This document shows positions 22,986 to 35,080 of a DNA stretch of 64,000 nucleotides, in pieces (positions within the stretch are counted from its first letter, which is position 1; each line of letters begins with the position of its first letter). Both the position numbers and the translations under genes were made by a program. The stretch is taken from the NCBI GenBank assembly GCA_964030475.1, contig CAXIPT010000007.1, positions 2,984,463 through 3,048,462 on the forward strand, in the 5' to 3' direction. The notes under the pieces are model-generated. The model had not been told where the DNA came from. It worked only from the letters and a program-made list of their open reading frames with translations, and made no database searches. The DNA is from Tethya wilhelma. Taxonomy: Eukaryota; Porifera; Demospongiae; Tethyida; Tethyidae.

Positions 22986-24652
22986 CTCATCTTCTGCAAC
23001 TTGCACACAACGAATAGAAAAAGGAGGCTCTAGGTGTTCAAATCCGAGTAGAGGAGGCTTTGAACAGCTTGTCACAAACTAAAATGAACAAAACCAAAGA
23101 AAAAGTAAACAACAATGAATGCATGTACTTTGTTTAGGCAAGACTCAATTTAAAGATTATCAACAGAAGTCTAAGTCTATGTGCATGCATGTACGTGCGT
23201 ACATAGTGACTAGCTGACATACTCTTGACACTCAATTTCAAAACTATTTTCGTGAATTTCAGCCACAGTACAACATGATAGTCTCCTTTAAGTACCTTCA
23301 AAAAGGCTGCCTTGTCTTCAGCACTAAAATCCTGTTTTAGAATTTCCCACAGCCAGCCTACAACCTTGTGCTTGTCATGGTATCCTCCGTAGTACTGACA
23401 ATGTTTCCTAAAATGTGAGCATCATTTCAAAGATTGTGAAATATTTTGCTATACAGTACCTCAAATCATCCACATCCAACTCTACATTGTCTCCAGATAT
23501 CAACCTTTGCAACTCTTGAGGTGAGAAGCAAGATATCCATTGTTTATTTATGATGGAATGAAATCCTCTGATGAATGCAGCCGACTGCTTCTGCAGCTGT
23601 GTATTCATTCTAAAGTGTGCCATTCTATGTACATAGTTAATCCTGCATTTGTTTCATACACAATCATCAATAATCATATAGCGACCATAAATATAATAGA
23701 TATATGATTACTAAACTCTATTCACATTAAATTTTACTTGAGCCCCAGAAATAAAATTTCTTTCTTCTAGGTAAAGGGCAGTTACATACTAATAACATAA
23801 AATTAGGTATTTAATGGTGCTTGCCTTGAACATTGAAATTGGTTGTATATATAGCTGGTTATTTTGATGAGAATTAAATTTGGCGAAAGGATCGAGGCTC
23901 AAATGATATTGGCAAAATTTAACGAAGAAGGCTTCTAGCACAGTTAGCTTGATTGTTGCTTATTAGCTTCATCACATGAAAAGTTTTGTCATCTGTTTAA
24001 GTTAAGAAAAACAAAAAGAAGGCGTATAGACGTAGCTACTATACTAATTTTCTGTACAATGTAATGCACTTTCTATGTTTTATTCACCAAGGCCATTAAC
24101 AACAGTGAAGCTTCTGGCAGTGAAAAAAAATCCACAGAAGGTCTAGTTAATGCATTGCGATATCTCTGTGCAACTAAAGCTTTTTAGCCAGGCAACTAAG
24201 CTTTCAAAAGCAATACTATTGCTTTATAGCCTAAGTATCCCAGCACCTACATAGCAAATTTCAAGCTTATTTCATGAAGGACTGTCGAGAAAATGTCATT
24301 ATAAACCCTTCTACTGGGATCTCGCTGAGCACACATTCAAATATTCATATTTAGGCAATAAATTTCGGTGGATTTAATCTAGACGATTTGGAGAAATGTT
24401 GCCCCAAATGACCTTGCCAAAAAAAAAACTTTGCCAAGTTTCGAGCTAAACAGTACTATAACTCTACCTGTTCTCATTGTCGACAGCTATGTTTGCACCT
24501 CCAGGAATAAGTTCTTGAGTAATCATCTGCATTGGGAATTATCTACATACAACAAATGTATCTCTAAGTATGAACATATATAGTACCTTGCCCATGAAGT
24601 CCTCATCCCAGGAAAATGTTAGGCAAAGATCACTCACATCACCTTCATAATG
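22986..24652 (-). CDS. UBE3B: HECT E3 ubiquitin ligase, UBE3B-like (five exons, both ends missing)
   Basis: Exons, 5' to 3': 24587-24652, 24478 is intronic and the second exon is 24468-24526, then 23460-23642, 23296-23407 and 22986-23078. All have AG/GT borders and matching phases and join into 171 residues. They cover part of the HECT domain: [91 protein letters not shown] and [20 protein letters not shown]. This is closest to UBE3B, where [15 protein letters not shown] and SCS.PPLLGF are characteristic. HECT enzymes accept ubiquitin on a C-terminal Cys and pass it to substrates. The exon with that Cys and the N-terminal exons were not found; they may lie in long introns, or the locus may be truncated by assembly. 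Confidence 0.87.
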
Positions 24653-25623
24653 CTAGAAAAATAAACATTCTGATTACATGTAGGAAAATCCCAGATATGT
24701 AGGGCTGGGATAGGGTTCATGCAGGTACTTAATATTGAGGTTACTTAATAATTAATTTTCATTGATAGTGCTACTGCAAATTTTCGTTGAGTAAGTTTCG
24801 CAGTTCTCTTGAAGGAAACCAGAAGTGCATATAGTCACTAGCACTTTTGGTAAATACATAGTTAAAAAAAAAAGCTAGCTGCATGAACTCGAGAACTTCG
24901 ATTCTATATAGCAGTATTGTATATAGGTGTAGGTGCTAAGCTAGCTATAAGGCATATTGTAATGTAGAGCACTAGCTAGTTTACTGCTGTTAAGGCAATG
25001 GTGGTGGCCAGTGGTCCACTTAAAGAGAAGTACTGTCAAATCCATATATAGCTGTTGCAAACCAGCTCAGTGGACTCAAAGCACACAGAAGACTATAGGA
25101 AGCTGTGGAGTATACTGTGAATCTCTGGACTCTGGAAAAATAGTTTGAGACACCTAAGATTCTTCAAGCTGATGAAGCAAGCACAAAATTTTCAGTTGAC
25201 ATGCCACCACTGGCACACCTCCCTTTTTTTTTTGAGTACGTACTTTTTCATTGAATAACTTTCGTCGCTAAAAAAATTTCTTCGACAACCATTACCAACG
25301 AAAATTAAACTCGGCGAAATTTTAGTTTGTATGGCGATCTTTTCCGAATTGTCCGCAACAACAAAAATTAAACTATGCGAAAATTTAACAGGCGAAATAT
25401 TTTACCAATGAAAATTTCCCGATCTATGGTACCTTGAAAGTTAAGCAATATGTGGTGTGCAAATAAAATGTTAAAGAACACAATGTCATGATTTTGTAAC
25501 ACAAGATAGGATTGGTCAAATTGTGAAAAGTAAGTAAACAAGATAGGAATGCCTGGTTGATAGATTGAGTGAGTTTGTTTTGCGTTTGTTGAAAAGAGTT
25601 TGTTAGAAGAATCTTTGTATCTA

Positions 25624-26366
25624 CAGTGCAACCGCATAAGAGACCAAAATTAGTGATTTTGTGTTTATCTAAACATATATAACTTCCAGATCTTAAGGGA
25701 TTACCATCTAGTGATGGCACACATGTGTAGAGTGATCACTTGTGGAGTTTCTGTGAATGGGCGGGTCTGGTCACGTGATTGTGGTAGGGCGTAGCTCACC
25801 GTTTGCAAAGAATGGTAAGGAAAACACGTTATAGGGATAAGATTGGACAAACTATACTAGGAGTTAAGAGTCCATGGCAGATTTTATAGGGAGTTAGAGG
25901 CAGCATTGATGAATATATGTTACAAATCAGAGCTCTTAACTCATGAGTATAGGCAAGACTTGCTTTCATAAAGCCAAAAATATGTGAAATTTAGTGAAAA
26001 ACGTTAGGGATAGAAAATATAGCTTCCAGTGCGAGTTAAGGTCCCAAATTCGTTCTGTCACTAGACAAAGAAATGTCTTAGCATTGTACCAAGTTTGAGA
26101 GAGCAGATCCCTGGCAATTGTCCAAACTGTTGCATTTTGTTAGCTAAAGAGCATTTTTAGAACATTTTTGCAAAATATGCAGATTTATGGCTTTGCAAAA
26201 TTACTATAATTATACAGTGATAAGGTAAAATTTTGATTTTCAAAAATGCTTCAAACCACCCAAATTCTGCTTGTTAGCAACAAATTTATTGATTTCATGC
26301 ACTTAATTTTGACTATTTGCAACGATTTTTTTAAGAATTTTGGTCTCTTATGTGGTTGCACTGTAT
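25624..26366. mobile_element. Inverted-repeat element with CAGTGCAACC ends
   Basis: The left end ACAGTGCAACCGCATAAGAG with ACCAAAATT faces AATTTTGGTCTC followed by TTATGTGGTTGCACTGTA near 26338-26366, a roughly 29-bp terminal inverted repeat. The right end is repeated once more near 26555-26583 because of the tandem duplication at 26229-26672. No transposase is seen inside. Confidence 0.65.
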
Positions 26367-26672
26367 AGGTCTTATAATATTATTTAGAACATACATAGGG
26401 TATCTATACAGAAATATATAGGCAACATTTCAATTTAGCTCTTTTCCCCATTGACTCATAATTTTGATCTTCAAAAATGCTTCAAACCACCCAAATTCTG
26501 CTTGTTTGCAACAAATTCATTGATTTCATGCACTTTTGACTGTTGGCAAAGATTTTTTGGTCTCTTATGTGGTTGCACTGTATAGGTCTCATATTTAGAA
26601 CATAATTATATAGGGTATCTATACAGAAATATAGGCAACATTTCAATTTAACTCTTCCCCATTGACTCATAA
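26229..26672. repeat. Tandem duplication, about 0.22 kb twice
   Basis: The block beginning TTTTGATTTTCAAAAATGCT and ending CATTGACTCATAA (26229-26460) is repeated as 26461-26672, with small deletions such as loss of ATTATTTA. Both units contain the inverted-repeat end GGTCTCTTATGTGGTTGCAC. Confidence 0.85.
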
Positions 26673-27118
26673 GTATACTCCAAGATATGGTGGATAATGG
26701 CAATTTAAGTTTTCATCAACATGCATTCTTTAATTTGCTTGGCATGTGTGTGTTACACGTACTTAAATTTTATTTAATTCTTGACATTTATAATCAGAAA
26801 CCAGAGCATATACAGTAAGTCACTCTTACATGCAGTCAAAGCCAACCAAATGTCTTTAATATGTCTTGAAAGTGTGTTGAAGTAAGTCACAAAAGATGGA
26901 GAAACAAAATTGCACTGCTATATAGCTTCTCATCAGCACACATACATTATGTGTTGTATCGAGTGCCCCCACTTAATGGTTATGCAACAGCCATTGATCC
27001 CATATGATCCCTATAGCCATTCTTTTGTCACCTCCACCTATTCAGTGAGTGGTAATATTAGCGAATAAAAACTTTTGTTGCTAGACAATGGCAAACACAA
27101 ATACACACATGCACATGC

Positions 27119-27127
27119 ACACACACA

Positions 27128-27161
<34 letters not shown>
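27119..27161. repeat. (CA)n microsatellite
   Basis: CA repeat interrupted once by TACA. Confidence 0.95.
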
Positions 27162-28013
27162 ATTCTTCTACTTTTTTAAAAGTTCTTGCTTTAAAAATAA
27201 AAGCCAAAGACATATGTACAACCTATACGTGAAGCTATAATCTGATGCATGTGCCTCAAATGTATATTTTTGGGGCATTAGTAGTTAGAAAACTCTGAGG
27301 GAAGCTGTAAAAGTATATTTGAACATTACTATCGTTCTCTGAAAGTTCACAATCATAAACAGCTTGTACCAGTCGGATAGTTGACATACATTGATTCCCA
27401 TAGTAATGTATGTAATTTGTTTATGTTATGCTATGTAATGAAGATGGTATGAAGTGGGCCTATAGGGTATTACAGTCAATCGTTGTGGCAGTGTATGGGA
27501 GGGACCTCAGGGCTAAAGTAATTAGTTTACATGTCAGCAAAACAGAACAATCATGTAAAGTACATCATTATTCATAGTAAACTGTATATTAGTATTAACA
27601 GCAAGCCCAGTTCAAAATTTGGCACTTAATAAGTGTACTGTAATGATTATTGTTCGAAGATCAGGTGACTTAAAGTTATGGTATAATGTCATACGAGTAT
27701 GTTGTGGAGTACGTTAATAATCTAGTCAGACTCTTGAAGTGAAGTTAAAGATTAACTGCTGCAGTGCTAAGACTATATGGATACCGAAATTACCAAATCA
27801 CAAACTTTTTATGGTATGGTGATCATCAATGCATGTATAATATAAGTTTATCTAATGATCTTATAGGCCTGTAGTCATGGCCCTAATTGTAATGGTTATG
27901 TGTATATTTCACAGTTGTTTTAGTTGACCAAAAATGTTTTCTTACCTACTTTGCTGTTAGCCTTAGGCTAATTATACAAAGTTTCAATACAATTATATAA
28001 AAACAACATGCAG

Positions 28014-31000
28014 CTCTAGGTCCTGACAATCTTGACTCTCTTAAACAAGAGCTAGACCACATCAGCCATAATTGGTATAACTTTGGAGAGCAATTAGGTA
28101 TACCCAAAGACACACTTGAAACAATCGAAAGTAAGAATAGGGACAACAGAGCTGCTTTACATCAAGTTCTAACAAAGTGGCTGAGACGTGGTCCATCAAT
28201 GACTTCACTTGAGAAAGCTCTACGAAACATTGGAGAGTCAGCTACTGCTGATCGGATTATTAATAAGAAAGCAATAAAAGAAACTCCTCAATACATGGAA
28301 GCTCAAGACACTCAACTACATACTTATCAGTGCAATGGAGGTATAATTGCAATAATATGTATTTATGACCTAATTATAATGTTACATTTTCCTCCATTCA
28401 ATTATGAATGTGAATTGAAAAGAGCGATCTGGTGCCACACTTGTCAATAAGTCAAGCTTGGAGGTAAGTGGAGTTTTTCAATATTAATAGCATCATATAA
28501 TATTATAATCTTGATAGGGGAGAAAAGTAGCCTGTATACACATCATCATCATGTATACATCATGTCTGCATAGCACTATACTTACTATTGATTACGAGAA
28601 GTTAGGAACATAAAATGTATGCATACACAGCTGAACTTGCATGCTCATCAATCCTACAAATCATAGTGTATGGAGGCTAGCTCCCAGGCTATCGATACCT
28701 TTTTAACACAAGGTATGTAGTTAATTGCTTCACCGAGCGTTATGCCAGAGCACATGCAATTATCACCATACATAAAACATGTGAATTTAATTAGCACATG
28801 CATGAATACACTAGTATGTACCAGCTAGGCTTCTTTGGTTTCCATGGATCAGTGTAGTTAAGGATGCCTTAAAAAGTTAAGGAAGTTAAGGCTCTTAAAA
28901 AAGCAATCCCTCTCTTATTCTGATTACACTTTGTGATCAGAAGACCAAACTTGGTGATTATTGTATTTTTAGATACTGGATGTGAATTATGAAAATGAAA
29001 GTGAAACAATCTTTGTGGGTGTGGCTAAAGCCAAGAATACATATATTCATAACACTCATTGCAACATGTCAATTTTTATTTACAGATAGAACTTAACCAT
29101 AAGATATCAGATCCAAACAGTAATTTGGGTACCGATATGTTGTTTGTGAGATATAATCAATATGCAAACATAATTATAATATTTAGAAATTGGACATATT
29201 CTTCCCCATATCTCCCTAACAATCTATCAGGGACCAAACTTCCGGTTATTTTCAAAACTCTAGAGATAACTAACTAGAATATTTTGACAAAGCATGGCCT
29301 TCTAAAGCACTCTTTCCTTCTTGCATTTTTGTGTAAAGGTCTTGAAGGGGCGGCGACTCCCATATGCTCTGTACTTGCGGCTGCGACCACGGTCAAGATG
29401 ACGGTCAACAGTCAAAGCGAAAATTTAGTGCTGGTCAATGGTCAAAATAAAATTTCAGAACGGTCAAAATAAAATTAAGAACTGTCAAATTGGTAAAGGT
29501 CATCAAAATGACGTCATACCACAGCTACGGTCAACGGTCAAGCTCGAATTTTAGCGCTGGTCATGGGTCAAGGTCAAACTCGAAATTTAGAATGGTCAAG
29601 ATCTTGACCACAGTCGCAGCCGCAAGTACAGAGCATATGGGAGTTGCCGCCCCTTGGGTCTTACAGACTAGCAATCCTCCTGTCACACCCCTAAATGTCA
29701 CATGACACTGTCACTTGTCAAACTTGTCCATCGATATAGTCTACCAATCAATAAACATGGGGAGTTGGGGAATATAATATTCCTTCAGTAATATGAAATC
29801 AACAAAATGTACACTAACCCTGTTTTAAAGTTGAGGCAGCTTTAACTACACTTAGCTAGTTACAAGAATAAAGCCTTTAGGCATATTATGCAGCCTCACA
29901 ACCATGTAGGATAAGTTAGGGGGAGAGGGGACTGTAGATGGGGGATTTTCGTGAAATTCTGTTATTCACTATAGTATACACATGTGTGTTGAAAATTTAA
30001 CAATCATGCAAATATTTAAAACGTATGGCAATCTAAAAGTTGCCGAAACCGTCAAAATGATAAATATTAAATGGGAGAAAATCTACGATACAAAGCCAGC
30101 ATTTTAAGGGCTGGGGGCTCCACAGATATATATATTATGTATGATAAAACTCAATGCACATGGCTTAATCATAATATTTTAACTCTTATTATCCATGCAG
30201 AGAATGCCTGCAGATCATAATCTAATTGATTATGCTTTCAAAATTATAATTATTGGAAACCCAGGTATGATTTTTACGCAATGTTTTATACGTACACAAG
30301 TAATCTGGGATAATACAGGAGATTTATGAACTGAGCAGTTGAGTGAAAAAGAGCACACACTTAGAGCAAATCATGATCATTAGTGCTCATTTAACAATGC
30401 TTATTAAATGAGCACAAATAATAATTACGACATATTATTATGTACATTTTCTTATTACGTGCGTAGCACGTGCAGAGGATTACGGTAGTCGTTTTGTCTG
30501 TCTGTCTGTCCCATCGAAATCTCAAGAAAGACAGCTCTAGCGACAAAACTGATGGTACTTACATTCATAACTCTGAATGATCTTGTAATAATATATTTTT
30601 TGCAGTCCAAAACACTGTAGTTCCTGAGATTTGAGGCTTTTGTGCTTCCGTGTCTTTGAGCGCTTAGCTTGGAGACCATGCCTACTAATTTGGTGTGCGT
30701 TATCCAGAATTTGTGAAGCACAGGCTGAGGTCCATGGCTCTCCCCCGGCCTCTGCATGGCTGCTGTTGCTGAACTGTTGACCAGTGTTGTTTGGCAAGAC
30801 AGACAAGAGTTGGCCTGCTTATGTAAGCATATATATACTGAGGGCATGCAAAGATTTTTACATTGTGGCCAGCTAGATATAGCCTAGCTGACTCAGCACT
30901 GTGATGCATCAGTTAGCTCAGTAGGCTCATAGGCCCAGCAGCTATAGACTTTGCTATCTGATAGCAGCTGAGTATTCCAATGCATGTATATAATCGTAGC

Positions 31001-32665
31001 AAAGCTTATCTGGTTCATAGTCTGTGACATGTGCTGCTTCACCACAGATGAGTTCTGAAGTTCTCAGTGATGCCATGGATACTAAATAGATAATATCCAT
31101 AGTGATACTGAGTTAATTTTTACACAGTGTATGCATAAAAGTGCGCTTGCTAGTTGAGTGCGCCGAGGCTTACACCCTAGGTATACCTTCATTTTGACTG
31201 GAACGAATAAATGCATGCATTTTGTATGTATAGGAATGCTTTTGGCAATTACATATACAGTGTAATCTTTAGCTACTGTATATGTTGTCTATCTCTATTG
31301 TAATCCATGGCTTAATTGAGTTTCTAGTTGCTATAAAGGTTGTGCATGCACTTAATTTATGCATTTCAATATAATATTTGCCATTATCTAGCTAAGAGCA
31401 TCAGACCACAGTGATTTATATATACAATTGAAATCATGTGCATACCTGCATGCATACATGCATGTGGTACCTTTAATGTTATGCCCCAATAATTAAAAAT
31501 ATGATCATGCATACAATTATATTCAAGTAAATTATACATGCAGGTGTTGGAAAAACATCTCTCCTTCAGACATTTCTAACACAAAAAGTAGCTGGAACTT
31601 GTAAGATTTTGCCTCAAACTATATTATAGTCATAAGAAACTTGTTATGCGTAATATATATATGCACTTGATTTAAGCTTCATTATCATTAGCCCAACCAA
31701 CCGTAAATCCATGTAACTATGAAGGTCAAGTGGTGCTTAAGATTCGATCGCGTTATGTGCTACTACGTTTATGGGACACTGCAGGAATGGAGAGATATTA
31801 TGCCACTCCAGTTCAGTAAGCAATATCATACAATTGTATACTTTAGTTTCAGTCTAATTTGAACCTGCAGCTGTAGGCAATATATCGGCTTAGTCTCAAA
31901 CCAACAATTAGCCATGATGTCTGCATGACCAAAGGAATACAATAACAGGGTTATTACTATTAAGCATAGTAACAAGGGCATCACTTAGTATATCAGTTCC
32001 TCTTTGTTATGTTCATTGTTGTGATAATACCACGAAAGTTAAAGAATATCTTTGCATGGTGACCATAAGAACACTACTTGTTTCTGTCACTATTAAGCCT
32101 CAAAGCCCGGCCTTGGTCCCAGGACTGCTATCTGTTTTCATAAACTACAGCAATAGGTGCACTGGTCATCGGACTGTTGTTGTTCGTTTGGTGGCTGATT
32201 TGCAGTAAGGCTTTCTTTAGCTCTCAAAAACCAGATCAGTTCAACTAGCATAGCCCAGGCATTCTCGGAAAAACATTTACTCATATAATTTTACTGTTCT
32301 ATGATGTATTTTAATTTCCAGATTTTTCAGGGACATCAATGCTGCACTTATTGTGTTTGATGTTGGAGACCGATCTTCATTTTCAAAAGCTGTGGGGGAT
32401 AGAGTTACTTTCTCATGGATTAATACAGTTGACAGAAATTCAGAAGCAAACATTCCTCCAATCAAATTATTGGGTACTTAAGTTTTAGATTCTAGTAAAA
32501 TTTCCTGTACACAATCATTATAAATTACTATAAATACATGCAGTGGGGAATAAGAGAGACAGAAAAGACAGAGCAGTTGAAGTGGACGAAGCAAAGAAGA
32601 AAGCTTCAGAACTTAAAATATCATACATTGAAACAAGCAGCAAAAGCAGTCAGGATGTTGAAAAG
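28014..32665 (+). CDS. Death domain linked to Rab/Ras-like GTPase (7 exons seen; ends not found)
   Basis: Exons with GT-AG borders and compatible phases: 28014-28340, 28423-28463, 30201-30264, 31544-31600, 31692-31815, 32322-32473 and 32544-32665. Exon 1 is a death domain: LGPDNLDSLKQELDHISHNW, FGEQLGIPKDTLETIE, ALHQVLTKWLRRGP, TSLEKALRNIG. Exons 3-7 form a small GTPase: P-loop GNPGVGKTS, switch-II DTAGMERYYA, base-binding VGNKRD and ETSSKSS. A T in the switch-I stretch (QPTVNPC) may bind Mg. The GTPase would switch between GDP and GTP states, and the death domain would bind other death domains. An ATG lies two codons into exon 3 (RMPADHNLIDYAFK), so two separate genes, with the GTPase starting there, remain possible. 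First exons and the C-terminal exon (prenyl Cys) were not found. Confidence 0.78.
29345..29655. mobile_element. 311-bp MITE with about 55-bp terminal inverted repeats
   Basis: The left end AAGGGGCGGCGACTCCCATA and right end TATGGGAGTTGCCGCCCCTT are inverted, and complementarity continues through GCTCTGTACTTGCGGCTGCG to GGTCAAGAT. The interior is full of GGTCAA/GGTCAAAGTCA motifs. It sits in the 1.7-kb intron between the death-domain exons and the GTPase exons. A related but distinct element lies at 54974-55312. Confidence 0.85.
30455..31170. repeat. Diverged interspersed repeat with (GTCT)n and GTGCGTAGCAC hairpin
   Basis: Begins ACGTGCGTAGCACGTGCAGA, followed by GGTAGTCGTTTTGTCTGTCT. Parts near 30605-30680 and 31140-31170 match 17790-17850 and 17340-17380 in reverse orientation. 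It lies within an intron of the GTPase gene. The minus-strand open frames here are products of the repeat, not a gene. Confidence 0.55.
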
Positions 32666-34201
32666 GTACAATACACACATGAATTAGTGCAAATTTGGAC
32701 CATGGTTGTAGTCATTTGACCAGTCAGATTGCTCAAAATGAGATCATATACATACACTTCATGTTTACAAACATGAGATATATAGTTTGGCTTGGTCCAA
32801 TCAGACGAGAGAAATATGATCACAATTTCCCTTTGGGCATACCAGTACCAGTATATACATATGCAAAGTAGCTATAACTACTGGTCTAGCAGGAATAGGA
32901 GTAGACACTGAGTTCAGCTAGAGTGCACATTATTAGCTATCATCGCTGAGAGATGCTTCGTGTCCAGTTATGACAAAACTTTATTTGTCTTTTATTGCTA
33001 GCTTTTGAATTTTCTTAACTGCAACTAGCTAAGGTTTGCTGTAGTCAAGAGTACATGTACATATTCATCTGGCAATCTGACTGGCCCATGGTACAATCCA
33101 GTTATATCACGAGTTTGAGATGTCTGTGGGATATGCACATAAGGAGGACCAAATGACCAAAACAAAAAGCATTGTAGTCATAATAGATAATAGTGATTCA
33201 ACAAATAGTTATGCTGTTTACTTTGATACTGTAGCTATTCTTCAAAGTAACGGACTTGCTATTGGCTAGTGCTAAAAAGCATAACATAGAACCTCGTCGC
33301 CGGGAAGTAAATCTCGAAGAACAAACAAGACGCAATAGCAAGTGTTCTTGTTAAGCTCTGATTGGGCATTAGACTGAAAATTAAAGTAATTAAAATGCAT
33401 TAAATTATTAATGTTTTTATAAACTTATTTTTAATTGTTCAATGCATGTATATACTTATTTATACATAAAAAAACATATGACTCTTTGGATTACTTGTAA
33501 TACATTCTTTGTGTATGCATGCAAAGATATAATTATGATTGATAATATTTGTATAATTTTTTCTGCTGCATATAACCACAGTAAAAATTAAAAAAAAAAG
33601 TAGTGTAGGAATGGGCAGTGCAGTAAAAAGTATCGGAACAAGGCATGTCTCAATTTTCAGCACATGACGTGTTCATCGGCCTAATTCTAGCTAACATACA
33701 ATCGATCTGTACCATGTACCATGCATTACGTTATTCACATACACATGTGCATAAGTTTAGAGTGTGCACATGTTTTCAAGACAATCAGGAAATCAAAGAC
33801 AGCGGCAAGCTAGAGTAAAAGGTTGTAAGACTTAGACAATTAAAACAAGATACAGTAGATGCTAAGCATATCTTATGAGAGAATGGCACAGAAATGTTCA
33901 ACAGCACTGCCCAACAGAGAACAAGGAGTGAAGAAGAAACGATAGAATAACAGTGATAACAGGCTTGCTCAACATACTGTCAGAGAAAGAGATAGAGCCT
34001 CTGAGGTATCAAGTTCGAAAATAATTCTAGACTTTACATTCTTTTGCAATTCTTTATGTTAACTAACTTCCGAGGTTCACATCAGAGTCATTCACTCACA
34101 CTCACAGCCAGATCTACTTGCATTCTAACAAATATTCTCCAAGCTTCTTCTGTTAAGTGGAAATGTTCATCTTTTGGTCAATAAAATGCATGGGTGTGAT
34201 A

Positions 34202-34484
34202 AGGAGGTGTGACCTTGAAGCTTAGTGCTCAGAGATACCAAAAGTTGGAAGAAACTAACACACATACACATACCCACACACATATCCACACCCACCCACA
34301 CCCACACCAACATCAGGAGGTGTGACCTTGAAGCTTAGTGCTCAGAGATACCAAAAGTTGGAAGAAACTAACACACATACACATACCCACACACATGTCC
34401 ACACCCACCCACACCCACACCAACATCAGGAGGTGTGACCTTGAAGCTTAGTGCTCAGAGATACCAAAAGTTGGAAGAAACTAA
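34202..34484. repeat. 113-bp minisatellite, about 2.5 units
   Basis: Units start AGGAGGTGTGACCTTGAAGC at 34202, 34315 and 34428. Each has a unique half (to GAAGAAACTAA) and a CA/CCCACA-rich half. The first two are almost identical (ATATCC versus ATGTCC), and the third runs into the CA tract. Confidence 0.9.
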
Positions 34485-34493
34485 CAACACACA

Positions 34494-34542
<49 letters not shown>

Positions 34543-34557
34543 ATACACATACACACA
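34485..34557. repeat. (CA)n microsatellite
   Basis: About 70 bp of CA with CATACA interruptions at the right end. It is continuous with the 113-bp minisatellite, whose CA-rich half it may have seeded. Confidence 0.95.
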
Positions 34558-35080
34558 GATAACTACTGATACCGCACCAAGGGCTAATTATTGATAATAC
34601 GTAAAAATTTTAAAAAAGCTCTTAACAAGAACCCCATAAAAATGTTCCCAAGAGGATGCTAAGTGTAAAATCATAATTATGCATGTGTCTTGTACTAAAG
34701 GACTTGGCAAAAGTGATCACACTTCATGGCTACAACAATAATTGAAAGGTCAAAGCCCTAATCATTTATTATAGTAATACAGGACACATACTGTAGATGG
34801 GGAGATTTTCAGTGCTAAAATATTTTGCTGGTTTAATTTTTGCCATTTTGGCCAAATCAGTAAAGATCGCTGTGCGTTTTGAATTTTCATCACTTGTGTT
34901 AGTCGTAATAAAACATTTTAACTTTGAAATTACCTGGTTTGCCAAATACTTCAATTACATACTCTAGATTATGCATATACCTACCTTAATAGAGCAGAGA
35001 GACTTGTAGAGTTCTGGATCCATTGATGGAAGTTCATCGAGACAGCTATAGAATGCTGAGTAATGATGCTCTAACATTTN

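Larger units (their letters stand above)
24653..28013. other. Intron or intergenic DNA rich in repeats, no exon found
   Basis: Expected to hold upstream UBE3B exons (-) or first exons of the death-domain gene (+), but none was recognised. A MITE-like sequence with GGCGAAA and GAAAATTTCCCG motifs lies at about 25240-25435. The inverted-repeat element at 25624-26366 and a CA tract at 27119-27161 are listed separately. Confidence 0.4.
32666..35079. other. 3' flank of the GTPase gene, no exon found
   Basis: The last GTPase exon should lie here, but none with a C-terminal Cys motif was recognised. AT-rich DNA, then a 113-bp minisatellite and a CA tract. The segment 34795-34970 (GGAGATTTTCAG, TTTGCCATTTTGGCCAAAT) looks like MITE debris. 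Ends at the N at 35080. Confidence 0.4.

Noticed and set aside
27946..28146. Minus-strand open frame over the death-domain exon
   Set aside because: Shadow of the plus-strand exon, which has a clear domain match and splice borders.
29380..29600. Repeated GGTCA half-sites as nuclear-receptor response elements
   Set aside because: They sit inside a MITE with inverted ends and recur in another MITE at 54974-55312; sequence alone gives no reason to infer receptor binding.
30455..30909. Overlapping minus-strand open frames (up to 130 codons)
   Set aside because: They fall in an interspersed repeat within an intron and share words with 17758-17970; no protein motif.
34202..34484. Regular repeats as a CRISPR-like array
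   Set aside because: Units are directly adjacent 113-bp copies without unique spacers, in an animal genome, next to a CA tract.
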